From Stropharia rugosoannulata (lineage: Eukaryota; Basidiomycota; Agaricomycetes; Agaricales; Strophariaceae): a stretch of 64,000 bases of DNA. The stretch covers positions 1,922,001 to 1,986,000 of the forward strand of contig JANCIK010000013.1 in NCBI GenBank assembly GCA_028532985.1, in the 5' to 3' direction. Below the pieces are notes generated by a model. The model was not told where the DNA came from, did no database searches, and saw nothing but the letters and a program-made list of their open reading frames with translations. The position numbers and the translations under genes were made by a program. Positions 24,807 through 36,378 of the stretch are shown here, piece by piece; the stretch's first letter is position 1, and every line of letters starts with the position of its first letter.

Positions 24807-25878
24807 ATGATGCTTTATACTTATGGCCCTGTGACGGAAGAGGAAATATATTTCCAATATAAAGCGTTTGCCCGTGCTACTCATGAAGCGCCCAGTTTTA
24901 GCATGTCATCTCTTTCCTCCTCTAACTCTTTGGAGACGGCCGTGGTACTTCCGCAGCCTCTTGATGTGCACAATCCACCAGCAGAACATGACCTGACTCT
25001 GAAGCCGATCTCAACTAAAACGAATGTACAGGAAGTAAAGCTGAAGCGCCTCGTGCGTGCGCATAGAATGCGTCGAATGTTCAAACAAGTTGGTTCAATT
25101 GTCTACAATGCTCTTTCAGCATTGGCAATCCTACTACTCTACTGGGTACCAGGATCTATCTTTGCGGTTGTCGTCGTCGGGTACGTACGAAGTTCCCTTC
25201 ATATTTACGTACATTAAATAAACTTCTCCCTAGATTAATGCTTGCATTAGTGTTTGGCATAAACGCAGCATATGCCGCCGTATCAATGTACGTAGAAAAT
25301 AACTGTGCTCATAATAGGGTAAACATCTACTGTAATACAGGTTAATAGGAAACGCAATTCTGCGAGCAGCTCATCTAGCCCACTATACCGACAACGGGAT
25401 GGCAGCCGCAATAGGCGCTACGGGCTCGCCATTTGCCGTCATGATAATGAGCCTTGTCTCATCAATCATCCCGACAAATGAGAATGGACAGGTTCCGTGG
25501 TTTATCAGCATCTTTTTCCACACAGGGATGATGACGTTGTCCGGGACACTCGGGGCTGCCATTCTGCGACATAACCATGTTGACCTTCACGGCACAGATG
25601 TGCTGCACGCCACTCGCGCTGGTGCACTGGGAGGCGCGATCCTAGGTCCGGGAAGCATTCTGGCCGCCCCATTCGTATTTCTGGGACTCAATATTCTACT
25701 ATCACCTTTGTGGATTGCAATGAAGCTTGGCCTCAGGTGGGTATACGTCCGCTCTAATGAGACTTGGGACGATCGGGGAAGGTATAAGAGCTCACATTGC
25801 TATTCGTACGGGACATGTGGAGATGATTCCGATATTGAAGATGAGCTACAGCAGCTCCCGCCTCATCTTCGTCCATGA
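24807..25878 (+). CDS. Small multi-spanning membrane protein, family M copy 1
   Basis: Three exons (24807 to about 25181, about 25234-25288, about 25341-25878). The N-terminal 85 residues are hydrophilic. Then come hydrophobic segments (NALSALAILLLYWVPGSIFAVVVVG, split by the intron into LMLALVFGINAAY), a segment GNAILRAAHLAHYTDNG and a conserved block GAAILRHNHVDLHGTDVLHA, ATRAGALGGAILGPGS. The tail is hydrophilic with many Asp/Glu and ends LPPHLRP. I do not recognise a named family. A clear relative sits on the other strand at 42720-43638. The start could also be ATG 24903. Location in a membrane follows from hydrophobicity only. Confidence 0.65.
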
Positions 25879-26185
25879 GCATTTGAGCATTTGAATGTCA
25901 AACTCTTTTTAACTACATTACGATATAGTCATGACTGGATGTTAACACATAATTTGAACATGACCTTTTGTATGTATTCATGTTATCTATACAATATATA
26001 AATTTATGTTATCGTTGTACATAGTAGGAGAAAAACCAATATGTCCTTGATTAACCACGTCACTCTCGAGACTCTCATGATTCATCCTCGCTTAATGAGG
26101 ATTTCCGAATTGCCCATTTAACTTTAACACATCTAATTTATTTACTTTTGCTGTGCAGCGAGTTGTCAGCCGATGACAAGTTCTC

Positions 26186-28475
26186 ATGCGGCTGCTGGCA
26201 CCGGTGTTCACTGCCATTCCGAATTGGTGCCTCACGCTCCTGTCAGGCGTTGGGGCTCGCGTTCTTGGCATTTACCATGAGTAAGTATATGTACAGGCAT
26301 CGGAATCAGCGCAGAAGAGAGCCTCCTCTCTTCTATTGCTGTACATTTCAGTCCAACCTAGGAGTCGGACTGATATCATCTCTTCCACCTGCTACCACGG
26401 CGGAGCCATGTCCTCACTGACTGAAGATGGATGTCAAGGCATTTCGAGGTGCGTTGAAATGCAGCGAGCTAGATCCAGTAAATTAACTGCCACCTCGCAA
26501 ACAGCAACCCCGACATCTCTGGTGTGCATCTCTCGTTTCCTGAGGTGTATAAGCTAAAATCATCCACCTACACAGGCCCAGGAGTCCGAATAGCGCTCTA
26601 TCTTCAATCCCTTCTCTCTGGTGCGTTTTCCAGGATCTTGTTTACCAAGGTTCTTATGCTAAATGCATATAGTTCTTCTCATTCGTTTCTCCCCTCGCGA
26701 TGCCCCCGGCGCCTACTGGGCAATGACCTCGACTGCCTTCTCATTAATCATATCCAGCTTCGTCACGTCGGCCCAGAAGCAGATATCCCTCCTCGATGCA
26801 ATTGTCGTCGTCTATGGTGAGCCAAGCAGTTAGTGATTACTGTAAACCTGCCACTCAACCATGGAATATCCCAGTCACGCTTCTACCCGTCCTCGCCTCA
26901 GCATTCGGGCTCTCCGAGATCATGAATCCGCCGTCCCGGAACGCCACGCGCGCAGTCCAGTCCCCGCTCCTCATCGTCGCAAATTGGGTGCGCTCCGCGC
27001 TGACCTACTCTTTTGCCATGTACGTGTGGATTGCCGCGCCAACCCTGGGCTCCGACGAGGACCGCGCGTGCAATGCGCAAACGCGCTTGATCTTCTTCGG
27101 CGCGAGCCTGCCGGCCCTAGGCAGCGGGCGGTACCTGAGCCTCGCGGGCTGGGGGCTGTTCACGCTGCTGTTCCTGTATCGCGCGGTCAAGGGGAGTACA
27201 ACGATCGCGTACGCGACGCGCGCGCTGTTCTCTTCTATAGCGGGCCAGAAGTTGTTGAGGCCCCGCCGCGATCCGAAGAATGAGGTGCACCGGGAGTCGG
27301 TCGTGCAGAAAGATTTTGCGACTGGGAAAGTAACGCACAAGTATGTTTGTTTATTTTGTTTATGTTCTTCCCTGCTGAACAACGACCCTTGCACAGGAAC
27401 CGGTTGTTTAGACCAAAGCAGATTTTTCATGACCTCATCCAGGGCGTTGCCAGTCAGATCCTTGGGTGGGCACCTACGGGTACAGACAAATGGTACAAAA
27501 AGTACGGCAAGGCCATCCTCGTTGCATTTGTAAGTCAAAGCTTTAGCAGAACGGTATTTTAGAGCGCTGATAATATTTAGCTGGCGAGCTGGGTGGTTAT
27601 CATGACAGAGCTGGAGCTGGTCAAAAATGACGTAGCCAAATCAGAAGACCAGCAATGGGGATTTGGACAGGTTGGCTTGAATATTATTTCAACATATCAT
27701 GTCTCTGAACACCAGTGCTGTTACCTAGATTCTACCTCTTTTGCTTACTATATCGCCTCTGTTCTCACTCTGGGAGTCCTTCCTATCCAGGCGCGCGGCC
27801 GGGCCCTCGGACGAGCCGCGCAAGGTTCGATTTACAATTCACGGCGCGCGCGGTCTCCAGCGGCCGCACTGCGAGCTCGACCCGTACCCGCCAGAGGAGA
27901 TAGAGAAGCTCAACGAGGCGCGCGTGAAGCAACTGCGCGCACCGACACCCTTCGCGGTCATCACGATCAACGACGAGGAGATGTACACGACATTCCACGT
28001 ACGGGACGAACACGCCCCGGAGTGGGAGGAAACGTTCGACGCGGAGTGGGAGGAAACGTTCGACGCGGAGGTGAGCGACCTCGCGGCGGTTGTCGTGCGC
28101 GTTTTCGACCGCAAGTGCGTGGACAATGACTGGCCGGCGTTCATTGGCTTCGCGGTGGTACACCCGTTCTCGGCTATGCCGCTCCCTAGCGTAGATGCAC
28201 CAGCGGACGACGACGCCTCTTCGGTGACGCAAGACGCAGTGCTCACTGATTTACCGCTGATATATGAGGGTAAGACACGGCCTGATATGACTATCAGTCT
28301 TACACTGTCGACCGACACTCGGGAGGAGCCTACCTTGCGTGTTATCCCGCCATTCCAGAATGGGCCTCTGGAAACGCGCGTCGAGCGCAGAGTAAATCTG
28401 GTCAAGTGGGGCAACAAAAAGAGGGGAAGCAAGAAGGAGACGACTACCAACATTTATCAAGTGGCAAATTTTTGA
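26186..28475 (+). CDS. Multi-spanning membrane protein with C2-like domain
   Basis: Spliced from about nine exons starting at ATG 26186 (MRLLAPVFTAIPNWCLTLLS). The frame stays open through SRTDIISSTCYHGGAMSSLT, SNPDISGVHLSFPEGPGVRI, a membrane part with RDAPGAYWAMTSTAFSLIIS, TLLPVLASAFGLSEIMNPPS and GRYLSLAGWGLFTLLFLYRA, and the stretch QIFHDLIQGVASQILGWAPT. One further membrane segment (ILPLLLTISPLFSLWESFLS) is followed by a cytosolic C2-like domain: RKVRFTIHGARGLQ, TPFAVITINDEEMYTTF, VVVRVFDRKCVDNDWPAFIG. C2 folds often bind lipid or Ca2+. The C2 part contains an exact 24-nt tandem duplication (28020-28067). Conserved proteins of this layout occur in Agaricomycetes without known function, as far as I can recall. 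The 5' exon joins are inferred from frame and splice sites only. Confidence 0.6.
28020..28067 (+). repeat. Exact 24-nt in-frame tandem duplication
   Basis: The unit 28020-28043 is repeated exactly at 28044-28067 and codes for EWEETFDA twice, inside the C2-like domain. Because the copies are identical, the event looks recent. Confidence 0.9.
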
Positions 28476-29796
28476 CTGGCTTTCCACTGTTTAGTATATC
28501 ATTGTTAGTTTTTGCCTTTTTTATGCAGCATCCCGGAATCATCTTGTAGGACTATGTAATATCGTAACAGACGCAGTAGCACCCGCTTGCGCAGGTAGGG
28601 ACCTCTTCTGCAGCATTCAAATAGAATCACTGACCTGGTCGTAGTGATGGCACTACGAACAGGCTCAGTACGAGATAGCGTACACATATCGTTGTAGATT
28701 CAGAAAGATGATTGTAGTCGAGTATTTAAAAATATAGTTTTTTTTTCTCGTGCGCGTTACTATTATCCACTCAAATTTGAAAACTGTGTATAAGGTATCA
28801 TATAAACCTGCAGTAAATGCCGCATTACGGGTAGCAGATTAAATGTGGCATTTAACTGAAGGAGTCTCTATGGAAAAACTCCTACTCGCGGAAGATTTTC
28901 TATGTTATGCAACAGTATGGAACGTTGTGAAGAGATTTCAACCCTTATGAGAACCCCTCTTAGTGGCATGTCTAGTAAATACCCAACAAAGTGGTGCATA
29001 AACCGCTTTCCAATTAATTGCTCAGCGCTCAACATTACAGTAACTTGTATTCCGTCTGGCGGGCCGAAGCCCGCTACATCGGATGTAGACGTGGATATCT
29101 GGTCAACTGGGGAGTGAAATCTCCCTTCGCGGGCGAGTGTAATGGCGAGTCATTCGAGGTCATTTCTTGCGCAGAGTACGTATTTCTGCTAAGCTTCCAT
29201 ATGCTGGTAGAGTCTATCCCCTTCTGATTTAAGTTCTAGGTGAATAAAGGAAACATTGTGAGCCACTATCGTACGAAATCTATTTTTAACGTACTACACC
29301 AAGTTCGGGCTTGCATCGTACAGTACTTGAAAGTCTCTATACCTGATGAAGCAGCACAAAATCCTGTACCTTGTACATGTGATTACTCTTTACAATGCTG
29401 AAGAACTAATCATTTTCATAAATTTTTGTATTGTTTCCGCAGTCTGAAGCAGCATTCTTTGCTGCTGCTACCACACGTCACACAAAAGATTGAGGCATGT
29501 TTTATTGTTTTTCAAGAATCTTTAAATTTTAATTGCACAGGCGAACGAAACATCAAGTAGTTGCTACAGTGGTGTGGGAGTATCCCAACGTAATTGACAG
29601 GTATCTATAGTACGTAGAATGTAGTGTGAACGGAACCAAAATGAAAAACACGGGAATGGAGCCTTATTGATACAGTTTGGGTATAGGAGTCAGTATGATA
29701 CAGTGCTTTCGATAGCCGCGGCCAGATGCGCAGATAGTCGAGGAAATTAAGAGGTGTCGCAGGTAGATTTTGAGGGGGTGATTATGGGGTAGGGGT
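28476..29796. other. Intergenic, convergent 3' ends
   Basis: 1.3 kb between the stop of the C2 membrane protein and the stop of the Clp1-like gene. Rich in A/T, with a poly-T run at about 28738-28747 and a small GC hairpin (GGCGGGCCGAAGCCCGC near 29058). No gene is supported. Confidence 0.45.
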
Positions 29797-30716
29797 TCAA
29801 CAGTTCGATGCAGCGAGGTTCAAGGCACCTAGGGTGATCTCCCATGCCAGGTCGAGGGTATCCCAGAGCTCGGGGTCGTTGAGTCCGAGAGCGACCATAT
29901 CCTGCCACAGCTCCTTCACGTGCGCAGCATGGCTTGTCAGCACTTGGAGGCTGGAGCCTGCTGATGAACACAGGTATGAAGAGAGTTGGTGGAGAGAAGA
30001 ACCGGAGGCTAGGGTTGATTGTACGGTGTAATGTGAGAGTCCCTGGGTGAATGCAGATGGCAGAGGGAAAAGCGACCTGAGAACGGCTTCTAGGCTGTGG
30101 TTATAAAGATAACCGTGGAGCACCTTGAACGCCGCGGGCGATGGCAGCGCCAGTGGAAGCACTGGCAGATGCAGAGCACCTGATGAAGAGGATGCTGTGG
30201 ATGGAAGACGGGGCAACGCAGTGCATTGAGAGGCAATGACAATGCTGTGAACCGGGAATAGGAATACATGTTCGGTCGCGGATGATTTTGAGGACGCGAC
30301 GGCGAGGACGTGGGTAGGCAGAGATGCATGTGCAGACGCCGACACTCGGACTGGCACAGACATAACCTTGGGCACATGCGATTTGGTCATTGTGGGTGGC
30401 ATGTGTGCAGATGAGAGTGACGCGATGCCAGAGAGCATTCTAGACGACGAAACATGTTAGTTCGCGTTTGACACGGTATAGAATGCGATACATACTGATG
30501 CGCCTTGGAACGGAGCCCTCTGCGAATGTACTCTGCTGGAACGTTGGCGAGCTCTGGCGCTGCAGCCATGATGGCTTCACGCGACACGTCGTGGAAGGAT
30601 GGGCGCGCCAGGGTACGCGGCAGCTGGATGCTGGCAGTCGGGATGGAGATGGGAGCCTGGTGGTGGTGGTGGGTGTGCATGTTGAAGGGAGTGGGGTGGG
30701 AGGCGACCTGGAACAT
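29797..30716 (-). CDS. Clp1-like protein
   Basis: Two exons (30716-30496 and 30439-29797) give 287 residues. It resembles the Clp1 (clampless1) family of Agaricomycetes, first described in Coprinopsis cinerea as needed for A-mating-type-driven clamp cell formation. Family-like phrases are RPSFHDVSREAIMAAAPELA, VPAEYIRRGLRSKAHQ, SLPTHVLAVASSK, FLFPVHSIVIASQCTALPRL, FKVLHGYLYNHSLEAVL and VKELWQDMVALGLNDPELWD. I chose ATG 30716 because a TATA box lies about 50 nt upstream; ATG 30680 is possible, while upstream in-frame ATGs (30785, 30854) would sit before the TATA box. Clp1 homologues form families and not all control clamps, so the exact role is inferred. Confidence 0.72.
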
Positions 30717-30763
30717 GGCGAGGAGGAGAGTGCTGTGGAGGATGGCGGTGAAGAGGAGAAATG

Positions 30764-30770
30764 TTATATA
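30764..30770 (-). promoter_or_regulatory. TATA box of the Clp1-like gene
   Basis: On the minus strand TATATAA lies about 48-54 nt before ATG 30716. This spacing leaves a short leader and argues against the longer in-frame starts upstream. Confidence 0.55.
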
Positions 30771-33393
30771 CGTGCGACGAGACATATTTAGTCCATCCAG
30801 ATCTCGATTTTCCCCACTTCCGTTTTCGGACACTCCTTTGTCGCTCTTCCTCATTTGGTTTTCTGTCCGTCATATTTGGACGTTCTTGTTCGTGCTCGAT
30901 CGCGTCTGCGCTCGTGGCTCTGCCTTTCTCGGTCGTCTCCATCACAACAGACCTTGTACTTGAAATTCGTATTCACCACCCTTATGTTGAATATCAAAGT
31001 GCCCCAGGCACGTTCCAAAAATATCGGGAGATTGGGGCGGTGGGTGCCAGCAGTAGCACTGGGCAGCCAGCTCTGCAAGTCATGAGTCACGATCGAGTCA
31101 CAATGGCTGGACCAGTAATACGTACCATGTTGAAGAGTAATGCCTGTGTTTGATAAAGGTTTGATATCAGACAAGTATCTTTGGAAAATGCTAGCGAAAG
31201 ACATGTTCGCTCACATCTGATGACGGTTACACACCCTTGGGTCGCACCTGCCTTTTATGGAACAGGGACGCAATCTCAAGTCATGCGCATCGCGGCAGTC
31301 GCTTCTTCCCTTTAAAGGCTTCGCTTTGTCCTACCCTGACAGGCTTTGTATACAACTAACAAACGTACTACTTTGGACTATAGGACACAACAACATCTCT
31401 TATTCACCAACTAAGCTCAATGCACCACATGTGAAGATATCGTGTTACTTGGTACTGAATCATCAACAGTGGAATTGGAACGTTGTTATCTCAGCTCCGT
31501 TTGTGCATAAACGCGCATGATAAATTATAGCTCAGAGATACGCGTTCAGAGTCAGCCGTTACGTTAAACGGCAGTTGCGGGAGGTCTCAGTCGACGTTAA
31601 TTGATCGGCACTCTAGGTTAATAAATTCGGCGAAAGAAACAAATTTCCTGCTTTAAGCGTTCATATTTATGTTAGGGCTTTTCGTGATTTAATTACATAC
31701 AAGATATTCTGTCAGTAGTCACCTCAGTGCTTAACTGTTGATTTTTGAGACCTTATTCGTGAGAAATTCATCCACTAGCTCCCAGACTCTAATTTTAGTG
31801 TCTTTGTACTGTTTTAATTACTGACTGTGAAGCATGTATTACAGTTTTCAAGCTATGTGACGTGTGATAAAGCATGGAAGTATGTGAGCACAAATGCAGA
31901 CTCCGATTCGAAGCGGGGCAGTGTCATCCATTACGCAGGATGTTCCCAAGTTGCACACCATTTGAGTCACCTTTGTCGCTACCATGGTTCATGTATAGGC
32001 AGTACCCAGGAGGCATACTTATCAGGTTCTCTTTGACTCATCCATCCGTTAACTTCGGCGAGATGGACGTTCTGCGAGCTATTTCCATTTCTCGATGCGC
32101 AGTAAGTAATCAGAACACAGTGCAACTGCATACCAGAAATGCCTCACTCATTGATCTTTTTTGACCCTTTCTCCATTTTTGACTGTGGCTTTACATACAC
32201 GTACCTCTCAGCACCCGCTGTGTGTCTTGCCTCTTGATTGATTGGGACACGATAGCCCGGCATCGCACACACACAGCCTCGTGCACACGCCACATATCCA
32301 CCCCGGGAGACGTATGGAAATGTCTGGTCCAAATACATACGCTGGTGGGTTTGAAGCTCACCGTTATGCCCCCATATGGACATTTCCTATTTGGCCCGGA
32401 TCTGCACCCCTGCGCCGGGCGCCTCCTTCCAAATAACGACCCCGTCGTGACCTGAATAGCATCAGCATCAGTCCCCTCGTTATATCCATCCCGGGTTATA
32501 TATATACGTGTGCCCTGCCCTTTGTCTCCTAATAGATAGATGCGCGAGTGGCTCCAGGTCATACGCAGAGTTGTTGATCTGGGAACGCTGTGTGAAAGCT
32601 CTGGGAGGCACAGAGATCCCGGGCGGTGGTATTGGAAAGTTTCCATAAATAAGCGCCCGCGGCATGGATGATGTCGTTCTCTCATCGATCTCCGTCGCAG
32701 TTACTTCGGGTACAAGCATTGTTCGAGGTGATCAGTTCCTCATTCAATGCGATAGTCACTGGGGCAAGTGAGAACATTACACGACTTCCGATTATCCGTT
32801 GAATACATTGCAATCGATGGCTTTCAAATCAGCTCAGGGAAATATAGTACGAACCTAGAGTGGAAGCAGCATCGTAAATTAGACATGATGCACACCGCGT
32901 GTTGCAGATAGTTTATCATAGCACATTGGTGTATTTATTTTCTGTCAGTAGCTTAGTTATGGAGACAGGTTCCGCTCTGCGCATGATGCGTGAAATGTAA
33001 CAGAGCCGCGATACCTTTGGGTTATAATCGATGAACTCTTCCTACCTCCGATGCATCATTCTAGTACATCCTTGCGCATATGCATATTTATATTTTCCGC
33101 CTCTCAGAAAAGGTCATATTTATAAATCCGATAGAGCTTTTATTGACCTCTGAGCACCCTTCGTGACCTGCTTAGATTAGGCAAAAAAATGTGTTAAAAA
33201 TAAATACAATATTCTATAAATAGATTTAGCGAAATACGGCGCCTAATTGTCGTCGACCGGCCAATACAGTTCCTCAGCCTTCCTCATTCCGTGTGTGTAC
33301 GTCGCGTAAGCAGTACAGGTTTGAAGGAGCTGCATTATATGTATCTCCATTTGGTGAAATAACTTACACACTTCAATTTTTTGTGGTGATGGT
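30771..33393. other. Intergenic, gene-poor
   Basis: 2.6 kb between the Clp1-like promoter and the stop of P450 copy A. It has AT-rich tracts (for example 33060-33240) and a TATA-like TTATATATATA near 32505. I could not build any gene with family motifs or a believable exon chain. A large upstream region before a developmental gene would be unsurprising. Confidence 0.45.
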
Positions 33394-35486
33394 TTAACTG
33401 TTGATGAGTTGCACTGCCTCTGGAGACCGGGGGGCTATAGAGCATTCGAATGGTCGCGAATGGCTGAGTGCGAATTTCAGCACGCTATGCAATATGAGAT
33501 GAACGGAGCGGATATACGACACACCTGATTGTCCCTGTCATTTGTTCGTGAATGGGCTTCACCGCAAGACCATTCTTGTGAACCGGAGAAATGTTGTACA
33601 CGGCTAGCGTCCGTGAAATGGACATGAAAACAGAGGCGTCGGCTAGCACTCGACCTGGGAGAGAGAGTTATGCACTTAGATTGGAGCGTCCTTCACCACA
33701 CAATAGACATGTTCTTACCGGGGCAAATCCTAGAGGGGAGGGTCCGCCCGTTAGGATTAGAGATGCTGCTGTTGTAATTTCCAAAATTACCTCCGTCCAA
33801 ACCCAAAGCAGACCTCCGTTGGATCGCGCTCGGGATTAGGCCCCAAGAAGCGTTCCGGCTTGAAGGTATGTTGATCTGGATACACGTCCGGATTGTGGGT
33901 CATCCACCTACGCCAATTGTGAGTAACATGCATTGGCGGATGAGCAGCCAGGTATCACCAGATATTAGTTAGGACTAGAGACCCTTTTGGGATAAAGTGG
34001 CCATTGTGGATATTATCTTCTGTTACCCTATGGGGAACACCTGGTTGTCGACGAGCACACATTATTACTTACATGTATAAATGAACAATGCATTACCCCA
34101 CCTGTTGGTACAACGCTGTGCCACCGGAACACCTCTTTTACTAGCGCGTTGACGTATGGCAAATTTGCGCGATCCTCGAATGTGGGCAGTCTCTGGTTCC
34201 CCACCACGGAATCAATTTCCTGCTGCGCTTTTGCCATAGGTTCGGGGTTCAGAGCCATTGCTAAGAAGAATGCATTGATAGAAGCGACTGTCTGTAAATA
34301 GCTTCAGAAATGAGATGCGAGGATCTCGGGTCTGGCTTACAGTATCTGCGCCGCCGGAATAGAGAGAGGCGGCCGACCATTTTATTTCGTACTCTTGTTC
34401 TTCCGTCAAGCCTGGCTGGCTCAGCAGACGCGAGGTGAATGACGGCTCGGCAACACCTGCGGCCTGAGGAACATGTCAGATAAAAATGAAGTCGACGGCG
34501 CGTATCCAGCTTTCATTAGCCTCTAAGGGGTTAAACTAACCATTTGTCTCTTCACGAACTGATGTGGGCCCTCCGCCATCTCTTCCATGGTTTGTGCCCA
34601 TTCCTTCGCCGTCTGGTGGAAACCCGCTCCTGGGAACCATGCGGGTATATGCCGCACTTAGGTAAGGTAAGGTGAGTAAGAGTGTAAGCGAATCAGGCAT
34701 GGAAATGGACATACACGCAGGAACAAGGTTGACTAGGAATCCGCCTGGAGCGGTGGACAGCCCAAACTGCTCAGTCGCAATATCGGCCATTGTAACAAAG
34801 GGGTCGCTATCCTTTTTGACTTCATATCCATGCGAGATCCGCAGGATGATGGCGCCGGTTGTCCTGCAAATGCGGAGTGAGCGTCACAATAATAGAAAAT
34901 AGATTACGAGCTTACTTACTTTCTTACGTGTGAGGCGAAACCTTCTGGATTTGCAAGGAGTAATTTAAGGAACTGGTGTACCTCCGCTTCACCAATGGTG
35001 GAGAACTTGGAGACTGCCGCAGAGCTGCCGATGGTCTGATGGAAGTACTTGCGATAGGTCCGGAAGCGGGTGCCGTACGGAACAAGGACGAGCGTCTTCT
35101 TCCAGCCAACGAGCTCTCCTCCAAATTCCATCACTGGCCGGTCAGAGTATATTTTGCTTTTGTTGTCTAGCATGTCAATGGCGATATCCGCAGAGTTGAG
35201 GATTATCATTGTTTGTCCGAAGATTGAGACGGAGACGATGTCGCCTGAAGCGTCGAGCCAGTACATTAGATTGGGGCGACAGAGTTCAACTAATCGACAT
35301 ACCCCATTTCTTGCCCCACTCACTAAAGGCAAGCCACTCTTGCAAAGATGGCATATCTAGGAGATTTCCGAGGAGGGGAAATTTGCGTGGGCCTGGAGGG
35401 AGAGCCATGACACATCGTGCCGAAGACAATTTCTTGACCAAAACCAGAGCCACAGCAAGAAGCACCAGGTCGAGTTGGAAGCACAA
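33394..35486 (-). CDS. Cytochrome P450, copy A (no clear ATG)
   Basis: A membrane-anchored haem monooxygenase in about nine or more short exons. The parts are all present: a hydrophobic anchor ([13 protein letters not shown]), the proline hinge [38 protein letters not shown], an I-helix [11 protein letters not shown], the K-helix VKEVFRW (ExxR), [20 protein letters not shown] and the haem loop FGFGRRICPGRVLA. The Cys ligand is coded by an 11-nt exon (33719-33729). Oddly, the first open codon of the anchor frame is TTG 35486, directly after TAG, and no ATG with a good donor lies upstream. The gene may use an unseen 5' exon, a downstream Met (MALPPGP) or be damaged. Substrate unknown; the family look is that of fungal secondary-metabolism P450s. 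Close relative: the gene at 51730. Confidence 0.8.
33719..33729 (-). other. 11-nt microexon with haem-ligand Cys (P450 A)
   Basis: The sequence between CTAG and GTAAGAAC on the minus strand supplies the last base of Arg, then Ile-Cys-Pro and the first base of Gly. Without it the haem loop would be lost and the frame broken. Confidence 0.8.
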
Positions 35487-36378
35487 CTACAAGGAGAGAG
35501 GTAAGTACTATGTAATTCTGAGAGTATGCCTCTTTATAGTCTCTACGAAATGACATGTCACGTACAATTACAAACAATGTTTCGGGCGTCCTTGCGAACC
35601 TTGGTCTTGACGGTGGAGGTTATCGCAAAGTCCTCGGAACGAATGTCATTCAATGTGCTCCTCCTATCCTCTTATATAGTAACCGGTAGAGTGATTGTCG
35701 CCGTTCGGTAACAGGGGAATGCCTTTCAGTAAGTAGGGGTTAGTTTTGGGTTAGTTCATTGAATTTGGAAGCACCTGTTACGTTAAGGAGATCAAGGCCT
35801 CGGAGACGCTTATTGAGCGCACTTACTTCAATGACACAGTGTCATTTGACGATGCGATTCAGTCGGAATGCGGGGAGCGAACAGTGAACTTGTTTAATCC
35901 GTATGCAAGAGGGCAAGACGGGAGCGAGGACCTAGGGAACCGACTCACGACAAATCGACCATCTTCGACTAAGTAAGTATCTCTGAGCGGCAGTCGAAAC
36001 TCAACAAAAACTGTACATGTGAATTGGGGCGGTTAAAACATTCCATGGTACAGATTTTGTCCTGGGATAGTGAGTTTAATAATATACTTAGTGAAGGAGT
36101 CCTTGATATCAACTTGATATAGCACTTGATTAACTGTACATAGCTACTGAACTTGAGTTTACTTAACCCAGGTTCCACTTGAGTAGGAGGAGACATCGTT
36201 GATCCGTGGTAATCACACTAAAAATGTTATCTCCGAATGCCATTCGCTTGATTCAACTATTTTCCCACTATCGTAGTTCTTCAACTTGCATGAATGCTGT
36301 AGTAAAATTACACTGCTCCTATACATAAATAATTTTGTATGCCACTAAATTTGTCCCCCCTAGTAGACCCTAGTTGAA
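35487..36378. other. P450 A upstream region with an orphan coding-like stretch
   Basis: It contains two TATA-like sites for P450 A on the minus strand (35532-35538 and 35671-35678). On the plus strand an open stretch of about 70 codons without ATG runs from an AG acceptor-like site near 35754 to a TAA at about 35971. It reads KASETLIERTYFNDTVSFDD and further NLFNPYARGQDGSED. No family was recognised; it could be a relic exon. Confidence 0.35.

Noticed and set aside
30717..30854. Longer N-terminus of the Clp1-like protein with a hydrophobic segment
   Set aside because: The in-frame ATGs lie upstream of or on the TATA box, so the segment is probably promoter and leader.
32191..32685. Minus-strand open frame of 164 codons
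   Set aside because: Composition is not protein-like, no motif, no promoter, and no conserved splice chain could be built.
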